From contig NZ_MODW01000002.1 in the NCBI RefSeq assembly GCF_001866135.1, positions 704,917 to 768,916 on the forward strand: 64,000 bases of DNA. Reading direction: 5' to 3'. The notes beneath the pieces were generated by a model, which was not told the origin of the DNA, did not search any database, and saw nothing but the letters and a program-made list of their open reading frames with translations. This DNA is from Microbacterium sp. LCT-H2 (GTDB taxonomy: Bacteria; Actinomycetota; Actinomycetes; Actinomycetales; Microbacteriaceae). Of this stretch, positions 35,626 to 44,790 are shown piece after piece; positions within the stretch are counted from its first letter, which is position 1; each line of letters begins with the position of its first letter. The position numbers and the translations under genes were made by a program.

Positions 35626-38580
35626 CTAGTCGTCGAAGAGACCGCGGATGTCGTCGGCGGTGAGCGTCTGGGCGAAGAGCGCGTCGTCGTCGAGCACGGC
35701 GGTGAATAGCCGGGCCTTGCGTCGCTGCAGCGCGAGGACCTTCTCCTCGATCGTGCCGGTGGCAATCATCCGGTAGACGAACACCTGGCTGCGCTGGCCG
35801 ATGCGGTGCGTGCGGTCGACGGCCTGCGCCTCGGCGGCGGGGTTCCACCACGGGTCGAGGAGGAAGACGTAGTCGGCCTCGGTCAGGGTGAGTCCGAATC
35901 CGCCGGCCTTCAGGCTGATGAGGAAGACGGGCTGCTCCCCCTCCGCGAAGTCCGTGACCACCCGCTCGCGATGCCGCGTCGATCCGTCGAGGTGCGCGTA
36001 CGGGATGCCGGCGGCGTCCAGACGGGCGGCCGCCATGTCGAGGAAGGACGTGAACTGGCTGAACACGAGCGCGCGGTGCCCCTCCGCCTGCAGCTCGACG
36101 ATCCGTTCCAGGAGCTCGTCGAGCTTGCGGGAGCCGAGGCGCGCGTCGGCCGGGTCGATCAACGCCGGAGCGAGGCTCAGCATGCGCAGGAGCGTCAGGG
36201 AGCGGAACACGATGAAGCGGTTCCGGTCCAGGTCCTCCAGCAGGCCGAGCACCTTCTGCCGCTCCCGCTGCAGCACCGTCTCGTAGAGCTCGCGATGCCC
36301 CGCGCTCAGCTCGACCTCCAGCACCTGCTCCTGCTTCGGCGGCAGATCGGGGGCAACGAGCTCCTTGGTGCGGCGGAGCACGAGCGGGCGGATCCGTCGT
36401 CGGAGCTGCGCGAGGCGGCGCTGCCGATACGGTCCGCCCTCCGCATTCTCCGGGACCTTCCCCTGCTCGATCGGCTGGATGTAGTGCTCGCGGAACTTCC
36501 GCGCCGAGGCGAACAGGCCGGGTGCCGTGAGCTTCAGCAGCGCCCAGAGCTCCTCCAGGCTGTTCTCCAGCGGCGTGCCCGTGACCGCGATGGTGACGTC
36601 GGCCGGGAAGCGAGCGACGGCGCGGTGCAGCTTCGTCGCCGGATTCTTCACGAACTGAGCTTCGTCGAGGATCAGTCCGGCCCAGGCGACGCGTGCGAAC
36701 CCCTCATCGTCGAGCCGGGCGACGGCGTAGGTCGTGAGCACCACATCAGCCTCGCGAGCCACGACGGCCACGGCAGGCCCGGCGGTGGAGTCCCGGGTGA
36801 CCACGCGGAGGCCCGGAGCGAACCGCGCCGCCTCGGTGCGCCAGGTGGCCAGCACGGACGTCGGGACCACGACGAGAAACGGACGTCCCTCCCCCGCCGC
36901 ACGGGCATGCAGGATGAGGGCGAGCAGCTGGACCGTCTTCCCGAGACCCATGTCGTCGGCGAGGATGCCGCCGAGCCGGTGCGACCAGAGGAACGCGAGC
37001 CAGTCAAGGCCGTCCTTCTGGTAGGGCCGCAACTGTGCGGTGAGCCCCGGAGGGATCGGCACCGCCGGCACCGCGGTGGCGCTGCGCAGTCCCTCGGCGG
37101 TGGCCCGCCAGCTCACCGCGGGAAGGGCCTCGTCCGCCAGATCCTCGAACTCCTCCCACAGATCCGTCTGATGACGGCTGATCCGCGGGCCCGTCTCCCA
37201 CTCGTCGAGGTCTCCGGCCTCGTCGAGGAGGTCGCGCAGCCGGTCGAGCGCCGGGTGGTTCAGCGAGAAGTAGCTGCCGTCGACGAGCAGGAGCTTTCGC
37301 CGGCCCGCGCTCAGAGCCGTGAACAGCGGCTCGAACGGGATGCTCCGTCCGTCGATGCGGACGATCACGCCGAGGTCGAACCAGTCCGGGTCGGTGCTCT
37401 CCACGGTCGACACGGTGATCTCCGGCTCTCCGGCGAGCTCGCGATACGTCTTGCGACGGCCGGACACCTCCACCTCGACGCCGTCCGCCTCCAGCGCCGG
37501 GACGACGCGGGTCATGAACTCCGCAGCCGCCACGTTATGGAAAGCCCCCGAGGGAGCGAACGCGACGCCGTGCTCCGCCCAGACGCTCCGGAGCCGCTCC
37601 GTCACCCCGGCCTCGGCCTCCGGATCCCGCACGGCCTCCGGACCAGGCCTGAACGGCACCCGCCCGAAGCCGCGATAGTCCCACTCGACGGCGTACTCCA
37701 CGGTGTCTCCGCGGCGGAACGCCACCCGGAGCACGGCACGAGGCGGCGGAAGCGCGGGCAGCGAGACGCGGCCGACCGCGCGGACGGGGAGGCGGCGCGC
37801 CAGGAGCGGATAGGCATCCTGGAGGAACGCCGTCTCCTCCTCCACGGGGACGACGAGCGTCCGGGCGCGGATCAGCGACTGCGCGGGGCCCGCGAGCGGA
37901 AGCTCCGCGAGCGTCACCTGGAGGCGCGATCCGCTCTGCGCGATCTCGTACACGCCGGAGCGCCCGAGGGACCTGATGCTGCCCGGCGGTGTCTCGCGCC
38001 CGTCCACCGTCACGACCGGCCGGACCACGAGGCTGCCGTCGTCGTCGCGGGACACGGCCGCCGTGAGCTCCGCGGTGTCCGCGAGGACGAGCGTCGTCGA
38101 CCGCTGCGCCGCCACGAGCGGGATGCCGAGGTCGGTCGCCGACCGCAGATGCCCCCAGAGGAGCCGCGACTCGATCAGGTCGGCGACGAGCCAGTCCCCC
38201 GCCGTGCCGGAGAGCAGCGTGTCCCGCGCGATGCTCAGCAGATCGGCGAACCACCGCGACCGTTCCCGACCGTACTGGTCCGGTGCGCGGCGGACCGCGT
38301 CCCAGGTGGCGGTGCCGAGCACCCAGGACCCCGTCGCCGCGCTCCGCTCCAGCGGACGGATGCCGAGGAGGATCTCTCCGGTCCCCTTCGCGACATCGCG
38401 TGGGGTCGCCGTGCGCTGCGGGCGTGACGCCCAGGGATTGGCTCCTCGGGCGTCGCGGACACGCACCTCGAACCCGAGGGCGAGAGGGGTCGCCGCCGTC
38501 GGAGCGGCGGCCGCGTCGAACAGGGCACGCCAATCCCGCGCGCCGTCTCCCGGGGCGGCGGAGGCGGGCGGGCGGATCAT
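35626..38580 (-). CDS. SNF2-family DEAD/DEAH helicase
   Basis: A 984-aa Swi2/Snf2 ATPase. Walker A is in LADDMGLGKTVQLLAL (near residue 543), the Walker B position is LILDEAQFVKN (near 637), motif III region VTGTPLENSLEELW follows, and motif V/VI lies in LDPWWNPAAEAQAVDRTHRIGQ (near 923). The first 480 residues are a long actinobacterial extension without a SWIM zinc finger. Such proteins translocate on double-stranded DNA and may displace bound proteins or polymerase. Specific role unknown. It starts 43 bp after the nusB stop and is read the same way. Confidence 0.9.
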   Translation of the reverse strand: MIRPPASAAPGDGARDWRALFDAAAAPTAATPLALGFEVRVRDARGANPWASRPQRTATPRDVAKGTGEILLGIRPLERSAATGSWVLGTATWDAVRRAPDQYGRERSRWFADLLSIARDTLLSGTAGDWLVADLIESRLLWGHLRSATDLGIPLVAAQRSTTLVLADTAELTAAVSRDDDGSLVVRPVVTVDGRETPPGSIRSLGRSGVYEIAQSGSRLQVTLAELPLAGPAQSLIRARTLVVPVEEETAFLQDAYPLLARRLPVRAVGRVSLPALPPPRAVLRVAFRRGDTVEYAVEWDYRGFGRVPFRPGPEAVRDPEAEAGVTERLRSVWAEHGVAFAPSGAFHNVAAAEFMTRVVPALEADGVEVEVSGRRKTYRELAGEPEITVSTVESTDPDWFDLGVIVRIDGRSIPFEPLFTALSAGRRKLLLVDGSYFSLNHPALDRLRDLLDEAGDLDEWETGPRISRHQTDLWEEFEDLADEALPAVSWRATAEGLRSATAVPAVPIPPGLTAQLRPYQKDGLDWLAFLWSHRLGGILADDMGLGKTVQLLALILHARAAGEGRPFLVVVPTSVLATWRTEAARFAPGLRVVTRDSTAGPAVAVVAREADVVLTTYAVARLDDEGFARVAWAGLILDEAQFVKNPATKLHRAVARFPADVTIAVTGTPLENSLEELWALLKLTAPGLFASARKFREHYIQPIEQGKVPENAEGGPYRQRRLAQLRRRIRPLVLRRTKELVAPDLPPKQEQVLEVELSAGHRELYETVLQRERQKVLGLLEDLDRNRFIVFRSLTLLRMLSLAPALIDPADARLGSRKLDELLERIVELQAEGHRALVFSQFTSFLDMAAARLDAAGIPYAHLDGSTRHRERVVTDFAEGEQPVFLISLKAGGFGLTLTEADYVFLLDPWWNPAAEAQAVDRTHRIGQRSQVFVYRMIATGTIEEKVLALQRRKARLFTAVLDDDALFAQTLTADDIRGLFDD

Positions 38581-38623
38581 GAGACGATCCTGCCCGCCAC
38601 CGCCGACACCGCCGCTGCGGCGC

Positions 38624-39034
38624 TCAGGCCGAGCGGGCGACGCGGGCGAGCACGCCGTGCACGAACGCGCCCGACTCGTCGGTGGAGAACTCCTTCGCGA
38701 GCTCCACCGCCTCGTCGATCGCGACCGCGGTCGGCACCTCGTCGTTGTAGAGGATCTCCCACGCGCCGATGCGCAGCAGGGCGCGGTCGACGGCGGGCAT
38801 CCGCTCGAGCTTCCAGTCACGGCTGTGCGTCGTGATCTGCTCGTCGATCTCGTCGCGCTGGTCGATGATGCCGTCGACGATCTCGCGCGCGTACAGCCAC
38901 GACGCCTCACGTGCGGGCTCGTTCGCCGCGCGCTTCGCCTCGGCGGCGAGGGCCACCGCGACCTCGTCGCCGCGGACGTCGGCCGAGAACAGGATGTCGA
39001 GCGCGCGCTTGCGCGCCTTCGTGCGGGCGCTCAC
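38624..39034 (-). CDS. nusB: Transcription antitermination factor NusB
   Basis: This all-alpha RNA-binding protein (136 aa) works with NusE (S10) at boxA of rRNA operons. Typical segments are KARKRALDILFSADVRG, WELxRMPAVDRALLRIGAWEILY, PTAVAIDEAVELAKEFS and FVHGVLARVA. GTG start, 3 bases after the efp stop, in the usual efp-nusB pair. Confidence 0.96.
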   Translation of the reverse strand: MSARTKARKRALDILFSADVRGDEVAVALAAEAKRAANEPAREASWLYAREIVDGIIDQRDEIDEQITTHSRDWKLERMPAVDRALLRIGAWEILYNDEVPTAVAIDEAVELAKEFSTDESGAFVHGVLARVARSA

Positions 39035-39037
39035 GCC

Positions 39038-39598
39038 TTACTTCTCGCGGCCGAGGTACTCGCCCGTGCGGGTGTCGACCTTGACCTTCGTGCCGGTCTC
39101 CAGGAACAGCGGGACCTGGATCTCGTAGCCGGTCTCGAGCGTCGCGGGCTTGGTGCCGGCGGACGAGCGGTCGCCCTGCAGGCCGGGCTCGGTGTAGGTG
39201 ACCTCGAGGATGACCGACGCCGGGAGGTCGATGTAGAGGGGGTTGCCGTTGTTGAGGGCGATGGTGACCTGCTGGTTCTCGAGCAGGAAGTTCTTCGCGT
39301 CGCCGACCGTTGCCGCCGGCAGCGTGATCTGGTCGAAGTCGGTCTGGTCCATGAACACGAACCCGTCACCGTCGGTGTAGAGGTAGGTGTAGTCGCGGCG
39401 GTCGACGTTCTCGATGTCGACCTTCGCCCCGGCGTTGTACGTGCGGTCCACGGTCTTGCCCGAGACGACGTTCTTCAGCTTCGTGCGGACGAAGGCGCCG
39501 CCCTTGCCGGGCTTGACGTGCTGGAACTCGATGACGCTCCAGAGCTGCCCGTCGATGCTGAGGACGACGCCGTTCTTGATGTCTGCGGTGGATGCCAT
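39038..39598 (-). CDS. efp: Elongation factor P
   Basis: It relieves ribosome stalling at polyproline. The three-domain protein of 186 aa starts [20 protein letters not shown]. The modification-loop region [17 protein letters not shown] carries the Lys at the tip near residue 32. The C-terminal signature [28 protein letters not shown] is intact. Confidence 0.97.
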   Translation of the reverse strand: MASTADIKNGVVLSIDGQLWSVIEFQHVKPGKGGAFVRTKLKNVVSGKTVDRTYNAGAKVDIENVDRRDYTYLYTDGDGFVFMDQTDFDQITLPAATVGDAKNFLLENQQVTIALNNGNPLYIDLPASVILEVTYTEPGLQGDRSSAGTKPATLETGYEIQVPLFLETGTKVKVDTRTGEYLGREK

Positions 39599-39651
39599 GT
39601 GCGAGGAGTTCCGTTCCTGAGTCCGTGGGGGCCGGGGTCGGCCGACAGTCG

Positions 39652-39657
39652 ATTCTA
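39652..39657 (-). promoter_or_regulatory. Putative -10 element (TAGAAT) of efp-nusB
   Basis: TAGAAT 53 bases upstream of the efp ATG, in the 176-bp divergent gap facing the small plus-strand membrane gene. Leader of about 45 nt predicted. No convincing -35. Confidence 0.45.
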
Positions 39658-39774
39658 CGGGATGCCCGGCGCGGGCCGTCGCGGGGGCACGATAGATGCT
39701 CCTCCTCGAGAGCGGAAGCCCCGTGACGCTTCCCGTCGCCCCGGGCAGCGTGGACGAGGACAGGAGGAATCGAG

Positions 39775-40113
39775 ATGAGCGAGGACGATCGCGACCGGGA
39801 CCCGACCAGGATGGCGAATCAGCCGGCGCTGCGGACGTCGTCCGGGGCGGTGTGGCTCATCGTCGCCGCGATCTTCACGGCGGTCAGCCTCGTGCCCCTG
39901 ATCGGGATCGTCCGCAGCGGCGGCGCGGCGGGAACCGTCGGCCTGGTGACCGCGATCATCCTGGTCCTGGGCCTGGTCGCGATGGTCGTCATCCGCCTCG
40001 CGGTGTCGAGCGTGCGGCCGCGGCTCCGTGCGCTGGCCGCCTGTTTCCTCGCCATGGCCCTGCTGACACTCGTGGGCATCACCGTGTGCGTGCTGCTCGT
40101 CGGCCTGCCCTGA
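39775..40113 (+). CDS. Small hypothetical membrane protein, 112 aa
   Basis: I do not recognise the family. A charged N-terminus ([11 protein letters not shown]) is followed by three hydrophobic helices at about residues 26-46, 52-73 and 88-110. AGGAGG lies 7-8 bases before the ATG, a strong ribosome-binding site, which supports real translation. It is one of the few plus-strand genes here, standing alone between efp (divergent) and aroQ (convergent, 10 bp away). Confidence 0.75.
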   Translation: MSEDDRDRDPTRMANQPALRTSSGAVWLIVAAIFTAVSLVPLIGIVRSGGAAGTVGLVTAIILVLGLVAMVVIRLAVSSVRPRLRALAACFLAMALLTLVGITVCVLLVGLP

Positions 40114-40123
40114 TCCCGCGCGC

Positions 40124-40564
40124 TCAGAGCTGCGCGACGAGGTCCCGCACCGCGTCGGCGTAGCCCTCCACGCCGCGTCCGATGACGCGGACCGCGGCGA
40201 CGTCGTGCAGGTACGAGTGGTGACGGAACTCCTCGCGGGCGTACACGTCGGAGATGTGGACCTCGGCGAAGGGCAACGCGACGCCGGTGAGCGCGTCACG
40301 CAGGGCGACGGAGGTGTGGGTGAGGCCGCCCGGGTTGATGACGATGCCCGCGCAGTCCGCGCGCGCATCGTGGATCGCGTCGATGAGCACGCCCTCGTGG
40401 TTGCTCTGCAACGCTCGCAGCTCGAACCCGAGCGCGGCAGCGGTCTCCGCCGTGATGCGCTCGACGTCGGCGAGGGTCGCCGTGCCGTAGACCTCGGGTT
40501 CGCGGGTGCCGAGGAGGTTGAGGTTGGGGCCGTTGACGAGCAGCAGCCGACGCGGTGCGCTCAT
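40124..40564 (-). CDS. aroQ: Type II 3-dehydroquinate dehydratase
   Basis: It dehydrates 3-dehydroquinate in the shikimate pathway. The 146-aa type II protein has [20 protein letters not shown] at the start (catalytic Tyr). [15 protein letters not shown] and the substrate-binding [17 protein letters not shown] and [18 protein letters not shown] also fit. Its ATG overlaps the upstream acetyltransferase stop by 4 bases. Last gene of the aro cluster. Confidence 0.96.
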   Translation of the reverse strand: MSAPRRLLLVNGPNLNLLGTREPEVYGTATLADVERITAETAAALGFELRALQSNHEGVLIDAIHDARADCAGIVINPGGLTHTSVALRDALTGVALPFAEVHISDVYAREEFRHHSYLHDVAAVRVIGRGVEGYADAVRDLVAQL

Positions 40565-41085
40565 GCGGGCACGCTCCCGGTGTCGACCAGCTCGCGGCGC
40601 ATGACCCATTCCCGCCCGAAGCCCGAGGTCTCGATCTCGCCGGTCCGGACGAAGCCGCGGCGGCGGTAGACGGCCTGCGCCCGGGAGTTGTCCACGTGGA
40701 CCTCGAGCACGAGGGCGCGGAGGTCGCGATCGCGGGCCCAGGCCGCCGCGGCGTCGAGGAGCGCATCGATGACGCCCGCACCGCGGTGCGCGTCCGCCAC
40801 GTAGACTCCCACGACCAGTCCGGCGTCGTGCTGCTCGCGATGCGGGAGCACGGTCACGGTACCGGTCCAGGTGTCGTCGTCCGCGATCGCGACGAACTGC
40901 GCCGCGGCGGCGTCACCCGCGGCATTCGCGGCGCGCTCCTGCCAGAAGCGGTCGGGCTGTGCGGCGGCGTGCTCGACGGTGTCGAGGAAGGCCATCGGCG
41001 CGGCCGGGTCGGCGAGGGCCTGCAGCCGCAGCGCCTTGACCTCCTGCCAGTCCTCCGGCGTGATGCGCCGGACGGCGGTGGTCAT
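40561..41085 (-). CDS. GNAT-family N-acetyltransferase
   Basis: A 174-aa GCN5-related acetyltransferase. Motif A reads [21 protein letters not shown], containing the acetyl-CoA pyrophosphate loop in the R-G-x-G-V form. Motif B follows in [19 protein letters not shown]. The N-terminus [20 protein letters not shown] is typical. Substrate unknown. It is inserted between aroB and aroQ with 4-base overlaps on both sides, so it is co-translated with the shikimate enzymes. Confidence 0.92.
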   Translation of the reverse strand: MTTAVRRITPEDWQEVKALRLQALADPAAPMAFLDTVEHAAAQPDRFWQERAANAAGDAAAAQFVAIADDDTWTGTVTVLPHREQHDAGLVVGVYVADAHRGAGVIDALLDAAAAWARDRDLRALVLEVHVDNSRAQAVYRRRGFVRTGEIETSGFGREWVMRRELVDTGSVPA

Positions 41086-42170
41086 GCGCCGATCTCCTGG
41101 TAGGCGGCGAAGAGCAGCGACTCGTCCGGCGCCTGGAGCACGGTGGGCTTGGCGATGTCGTCGAGGAGGATGAATCGGAGCATGCCGCCGCGGCTCTTCT
41201 TGTCGCGCTGCATCGTGGCGAGCAGCTGCGGCCAGGCTCCGGCGCGGTACGACGTGGGCAGGCCCAGCGACTCGAGGATCGTGCGGTGGCGCTCCGCGGC
41301 GGCGTCCGACAGCCGCCCCGCGAGCCGGGACAGCTCCGCGGCGTACAGCATGCCGATCGAGATGGCCGCCCCATGCCGCCAGCGGTACCGCTCGGCGTGC
41401 TCGATCGCGTGGCCGAGTGTGTGGCCGTAGTTCAGGATCTCCCGCTGCCCGGCCTCGCGGAAGTCGTCCGAGACGACCTGCGCCTTCATGTCGATCGCGA
41501 GCTCCACGGCCCGGCGGAACTCGTCCGTCGAGGTGTCGACCGCGCGCGCGGGATCGGCCTCGACGATGTCGAGGATCTCCGGGGCCCAGATGAAACCGGC
41601 CTTGACGACCTCCGCGAAGCCGGCGGTGGCCTCGTTGGGGCTCAGACTGCCCAGTTCGTCGAGGTCGCCGACGACGGCGCGCGGGGCCCAGAAGGCGCCC
41701 ACGAGGTTCTTGCCCTCCGCGGTGTTGACGCCCGTCTTGCCGCCGACCGCGGCGTCCACGAGGCCGAGGACGGTGGTGGGCACCTGGACGATCTGGATGC
41801 CGCGCAGCCACGTCGCCGCGACGAAGCCGGCGAGGTCGGTCACCGCTCCCCCGCCGTAGCCGACGACGGCGTCCGTCCGGGTGAAGTCGGCTTGGCCCAT
41901 GACCTGCCAGCAGAACGCGGCGACCTCGATGCGCTTGCCCTGCTCGGCATCCGGGATCTCGGCGAGCAGCACCTCGCGCGGGCCGTCCACGGTGTCGGCG
42001 AGGAGCCGGTCGCGGAGCTCGGCGGCGCGGGCCGCGAGGGTCGGCGGGTGCACGACGAGGATCTTGCGGACGCTCGGGGCCAGAGCCGCCGACACCTGGT
42101 CCAGGATCCCCCGTCCGATCGTGATGTCGTAGGCGTCGTTCCCGGTGACGCTGATGTTCGTCGTGCTCAT
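41082..42170 (-). CDS. aroB: 3-dehydroquinate synthase
   Basis: This NAD- and zinc-dependent second enzyme of the shikimate pathway (362 aa) shows the NAD-binding GYGGGAVTDLAGFVAATWLRG, VGGKTGVNTAEGKNLVGAF and zinc ligands in NYGHTLGHAIEHAERY. The ATG ([12 protein letters not shown]) overlaps the aroK stop by 4 bases. Confidence 0.97.
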   Translation of the reverse strand: MSTTNISVTGNDAYDITIGRGILDQVSAALAPSVRKILVVHPPTLAARAAELRDRLLADTVDGPREVLLAEIPDAEQGKRIEVAAFCWQVMGQADFTRTDAVVGYGGGAVTDLAGFVAATWLRGIQIVQVPTTVLGLVDAAVGGKTGVNTAEGKNLVGAFWAPRAVVGDLDELGSLSPNEATAGFAEVVKAGFIWAPEILDIVEADPARAVDTSTDEFRRAVELAIDMKAQVVSDDFREAGQREILNYGHTLGHAIEHAERYRWRHGAAISIGMLYAAELSRLAGRLSDAAAERHRTILESLGLPTSYRAGAWPQLLATMQRDKKSRGGMLRFILLDDIAKPTVLQAPDESLLFAAYQEIGA

Positions 42171-42685
42171 CGCTGTTCTCTCCTCCATGCCACGATCTCG
42201 TCCGCGATGCGCTGCATCGGACGCCGCGAGGTGTCGAACGTGGTCGACGCCACCTCGTCGTACCATCCTCGCCGTTCGGCGAAGATGCGCTTCCACTTCT
42301 CGACCGGGTCCTCGCCCGCCAGCAGCGGGCGCGTCCCGCCGCGCAGGCGGTCGGCGACCGCGGCCTCGCTCACGGTGAGGAAGACCACGGGATGGGCGCG
42401 CAGCAGCGCCCGCGTCTCCGGATCCGTGACGGCGCCACCGCCGAGGGAGATCACGCCACCCTCGGCGAGGGCCTCGCGGACCGCCGCGCGCTCCAGGTCC
42501 CGGAAGTGCGCCTCGCCGTGCGTGGCGAAGATCTCGGGGATCGGACCGTGCGCGGCGACGATGCGCTTGTCGGTGTCGATGAATGCGACGCCCAGCCGCC
42601 GCGCGACCCGTCGCCCGACGCTGGTCTTGCCGGCCGCCATCGGTCCCACGAGGACCAGCGTCGGCGGCTCAGCCTCGTTCGTCAT
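42167..42685 (-). CDS. aroK: Shikimate kinase
   Basis: This P-loop kinase phosphorylates shikimate. Walker A is [15 protein letters not shown] (near residue 14). The shikimate-binding Asp lies in FIDTDKRIV, and [11 protein letters not shown] and the lid [10 protein letters not shown] are present. Length 172 aa. The start overlaps the end of aroC by 17 bases. Confidence 0.96.
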   Translation of the reverse strand: MTNEAEPPTLVLVGPMAAGKTSVGRRVARRLGVAFIDTDKRIVAAHGPIPEIFATHGEAHFRDLERAAVREALAEGGVISLGGGAVTDPETRALLRAHPVVFLTVSEAAVADRLRGGTRPLLAGEDPVEKWKRIFAERRGWYDEVASTTFDTSRRPMQRIADEIVAWRREQR

Positions 42686-43898
42686 GCGCGATGAGCGCCG
42701 CCTCGGACGCGGGGGCCGTGCGCAGCTCCGCGGGGATGCCGTCGAGGTACCCCTCCAGGTTGCGGCGCGTCTCGCGGATGCTGTCGCCGCCGAACTTCTC
42801 CAGCACGGCGCGGGCCAGCTCGATGGCGACCATGGCCTCCGCGACGACGCCCGCCGCTGGCACGGCACAGACGTCGGAACGCTGGTGGTGCGCGGTCGCC
42901 TCGTCGCCGGTCGCCACGTCGATCGTGCGCAGCGCGTGCGGCACTGTCGCGATCGGCTTCATGCCGGCGCGGACGCGCAGCACGGTCCCGGTGGACATGC
43001 CGCCCTCGGTACCGCCGGCGCGGTCCGTGCCGCGGGCGATGCCGTCGGCGGTGGCGAAGAGCTCGTCGTGGGCGGCGGAGCCGCGGCGGCGCGTGGTCTC
43101 GAAGCCGTCGCCGACCTCCACGCCCTTGATGGCCTGGATGCTCATGAGCGCCTGGGCCAGCCGGGCGTCCAGGCGGCGGTCCCAGTGCACGTGGGAACCG
43201 AGCCCCGGCGGCAGGCCGTACGCGAGGACCTCGACGATGCCGCCGAGGGTGTCGCCGTCCTTCTTGGCGTCGTCCACCTCGGCGACCATGAGCGCCGAGG
43301 TCGCGGGGTCGAAGCACCGCAGCGGGTCGGCGTCCAGGGCGTCCACGTCGTCCGGGGTCGGCAGCGCTGCGCCATCCGGCACGCGCACCGGCCCGATGGA
43401 GAGCGTGTGGCTGACGAGTCGGATGCCGAGCTCGCCGAGGAACGAGCGGGCGACGGCACCGAGCGCCACGCGGGCGGCGGTCTCCCGGGCGCTCGCGCGC
43501 TCGAGGATCGGACGGGCCTCGTCGAAGTCGTACTTCTGCATGCCCACGAGGTCGGCGTGGCCCGGACGTGGCCGGGTCAGCGGGGCGCCACGACCGCGCG
43601 AGCGATCGGTGAGCTCCACCGGCTCCGGGTTCATGACCTCGATCCACTTTGGCCACTCGGTGTTGCCGATGCGCAGCGCGATGGGGCTGCCCAGCGTCTT
43701 CCCGTGCCGGACGCCGCCGGAGATCGTGAGCTCGTCCTGTTCGAACTTCATCCGGGAGCCGCGTCCATAGCCGAGCTTGCGGCGGGCGAGGTCGGCCTGG
43801 ATGGCCTCGGACGACACCGGGACGCCGGAGGGGAGACCCTCCATGACGGCGATGAGTTCTGGGCCGTGCGATTCGCCGGCCGTGAGCACGCGGAGCAT
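42669..43898 (-). CDS. aroC: Chorismate synthase
   Basis: This reduced-FMN-dependent enzyme makes chorismate from EPSP. The start [15 protein letters not shown] contains the GESHG signature. [18 protein letters not shown] and [17 protein letters not shown] are the other two conserved blocks. Length 409 aa is normal. The 58-bp gap to aroE is the only real break in this operon. Confidence 0.97.
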   Translation of the reverse strand: MLRVLTAGESHGPELIAVMEGLPSGVPVSSEAIQADLARRKLGYGRGSRMKFEQDELTISGGVRHGKTLGSPIALRIGNTEWPKWIEVMNPEPVELTDRSRGRGAPLTRPRPGHADLVGMQKYDFDEARPILERASARETAARVALGAVARSFLGELGIRLVSHTLSIGPVRVPDGAALPTPDDVDALDADPLRCFDPATSALMVAEVDDAKKDGDTLGGIVEVLAYGLPPGLGSHVHWDRRLDARLAQALMSIQAIKGVEVGDGFETTRRRGSAAHDELFATADGIARGTDRAGGTEGGMSTGTVLRVRAGMKPIATVPHALRTIDVATGDEATAHHQRSDVCAVPAAGVVAEAMVAIELARAVLEKFGGDSIRETRRNLEGYLDGIPAELRTAPASEAALIAHDERG

Positions 43899-43956
43899 GT
43901 GCTCTAGTCTCCCATGCGTTTCCCCCCGCGCCGTGCCGCGTTTCGTCCGGCGGCGC

Positions 43957-44790
43957 TCAGAGGGTGGCGCGCATCGCGGCGAGGACAGCCTCCTCGTCCG
44001 GCAGCGGGGAGACCGGGTCGCCGTGCAGGAAGATCCGGATCTGCCGGACCGCCTGATGCAGCAGCATTCCGAGCCCGGAGACCACCGGCTGATCGCCCCA
44101 CTCCGTCGCGAGCGCGGATGGCCACGGGGCATAGGCCGCATCGAAGAGCGTCCCGCCCATGTCGGACAGGCGGGAGGCGACGTCCGGTGGCAACGCGGTG
44201 CCGGAGGGCAACGTCGCCACCGTGAGGTCCGCGTCGCCGTCCACCTCCTCGAACGATCGAGGGGCGACCACGACGCCGCGACGCTCTCCGATGCGGACGA
44301 GCCCGGCGGCGCGCTCCGGCCGACGGGCGGCGACCTCGACCCGTGTCGCCCCCAGGTCGGCGAGGGCGATGAGGGCCGAGGCCGCCGTGGCTCCGGCGCC
44401 CAGGATCCGCGCCGTCCCGATCTCGCGGATGCCGGCGTCCCCGAGCGCATCGACGATCCCGCCGACGTCGGTGTTGAATCCCGCCGGGGTCTCGGAGAGC
44501 AGGAGCGTGTTGACCGCGCCGGTCAGCTCCGCGTGGGCATCCCGGCTGGCGGCGTACCGGTACGCCTCCTCCTTGAGCGGCATCGTCAGCGACAGGCCGC
44601 GCCAGGAGTCGTCGAGGGCCTCAACCGCGTCCGCGAAGCTCTCTGCGCCGATCTGACGGCGCCCGTACTCCCAGTCCAGTCCGAGCACGCCGTACGCCGC
44701 GGCGTGCAGCTCCGGCGAACGGGAGTGCCCGATCGGGTCGCCCCAGACCGCCAGTCGTCTCCGGTTCACCGAGTCCGTCACACGCGTCAC
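43957..44790 (-). CDS. aroE: Shikimate dehydrogenase
   Basis: An NADP-dependent shikimate dehydrogenase. The substrate site [17 protein letters not shown] is at the N-terminus, the catalytic Lys in [10 protein letters not shown] (near residue 68) and the catalytic Asp in [10 protein letters not shown] (near 106). The NADP fold is [15 protein letters not shown] and the C-terminal [14 protein letters not shown] also fits. The GTG at 44790 is preferred because it gives a GTGA overlap with mltG. A second GTG three codons later is possible. Length 277 aa. Confidence 0.94.
   Translation of the reverse strand: MTRVTDSVNRRRLAVWGDPIGHSRSPELHAAAYGVLGLDWEYGRRQIGAESFADAVEALDDSWRGLSLTMPLKEEAYRYAASRDAHAELTGAVNTLLLSETPAGFNTDVGGIVDALGDAGIREIGTARILGAGATAASALIALADLGATRVEVAARRPERAAGLVRIGERRGVVVAPRSFEEVDGDADLTVATLPSGTALPPDVASRLSDMGGTLFDAAYAPWPSALATEWGDQPVVSGLGMLLHQAVRQIRIFLHGDPVSPLPDEEAVLAAMRATL

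Noticed and set aside
33278..38580. Integrative element with integrase and attachment sites
   Set aside because: No integrase, transposase, tRNA target or flanking direct repeats were found, and base composition resembles the rest of the window.
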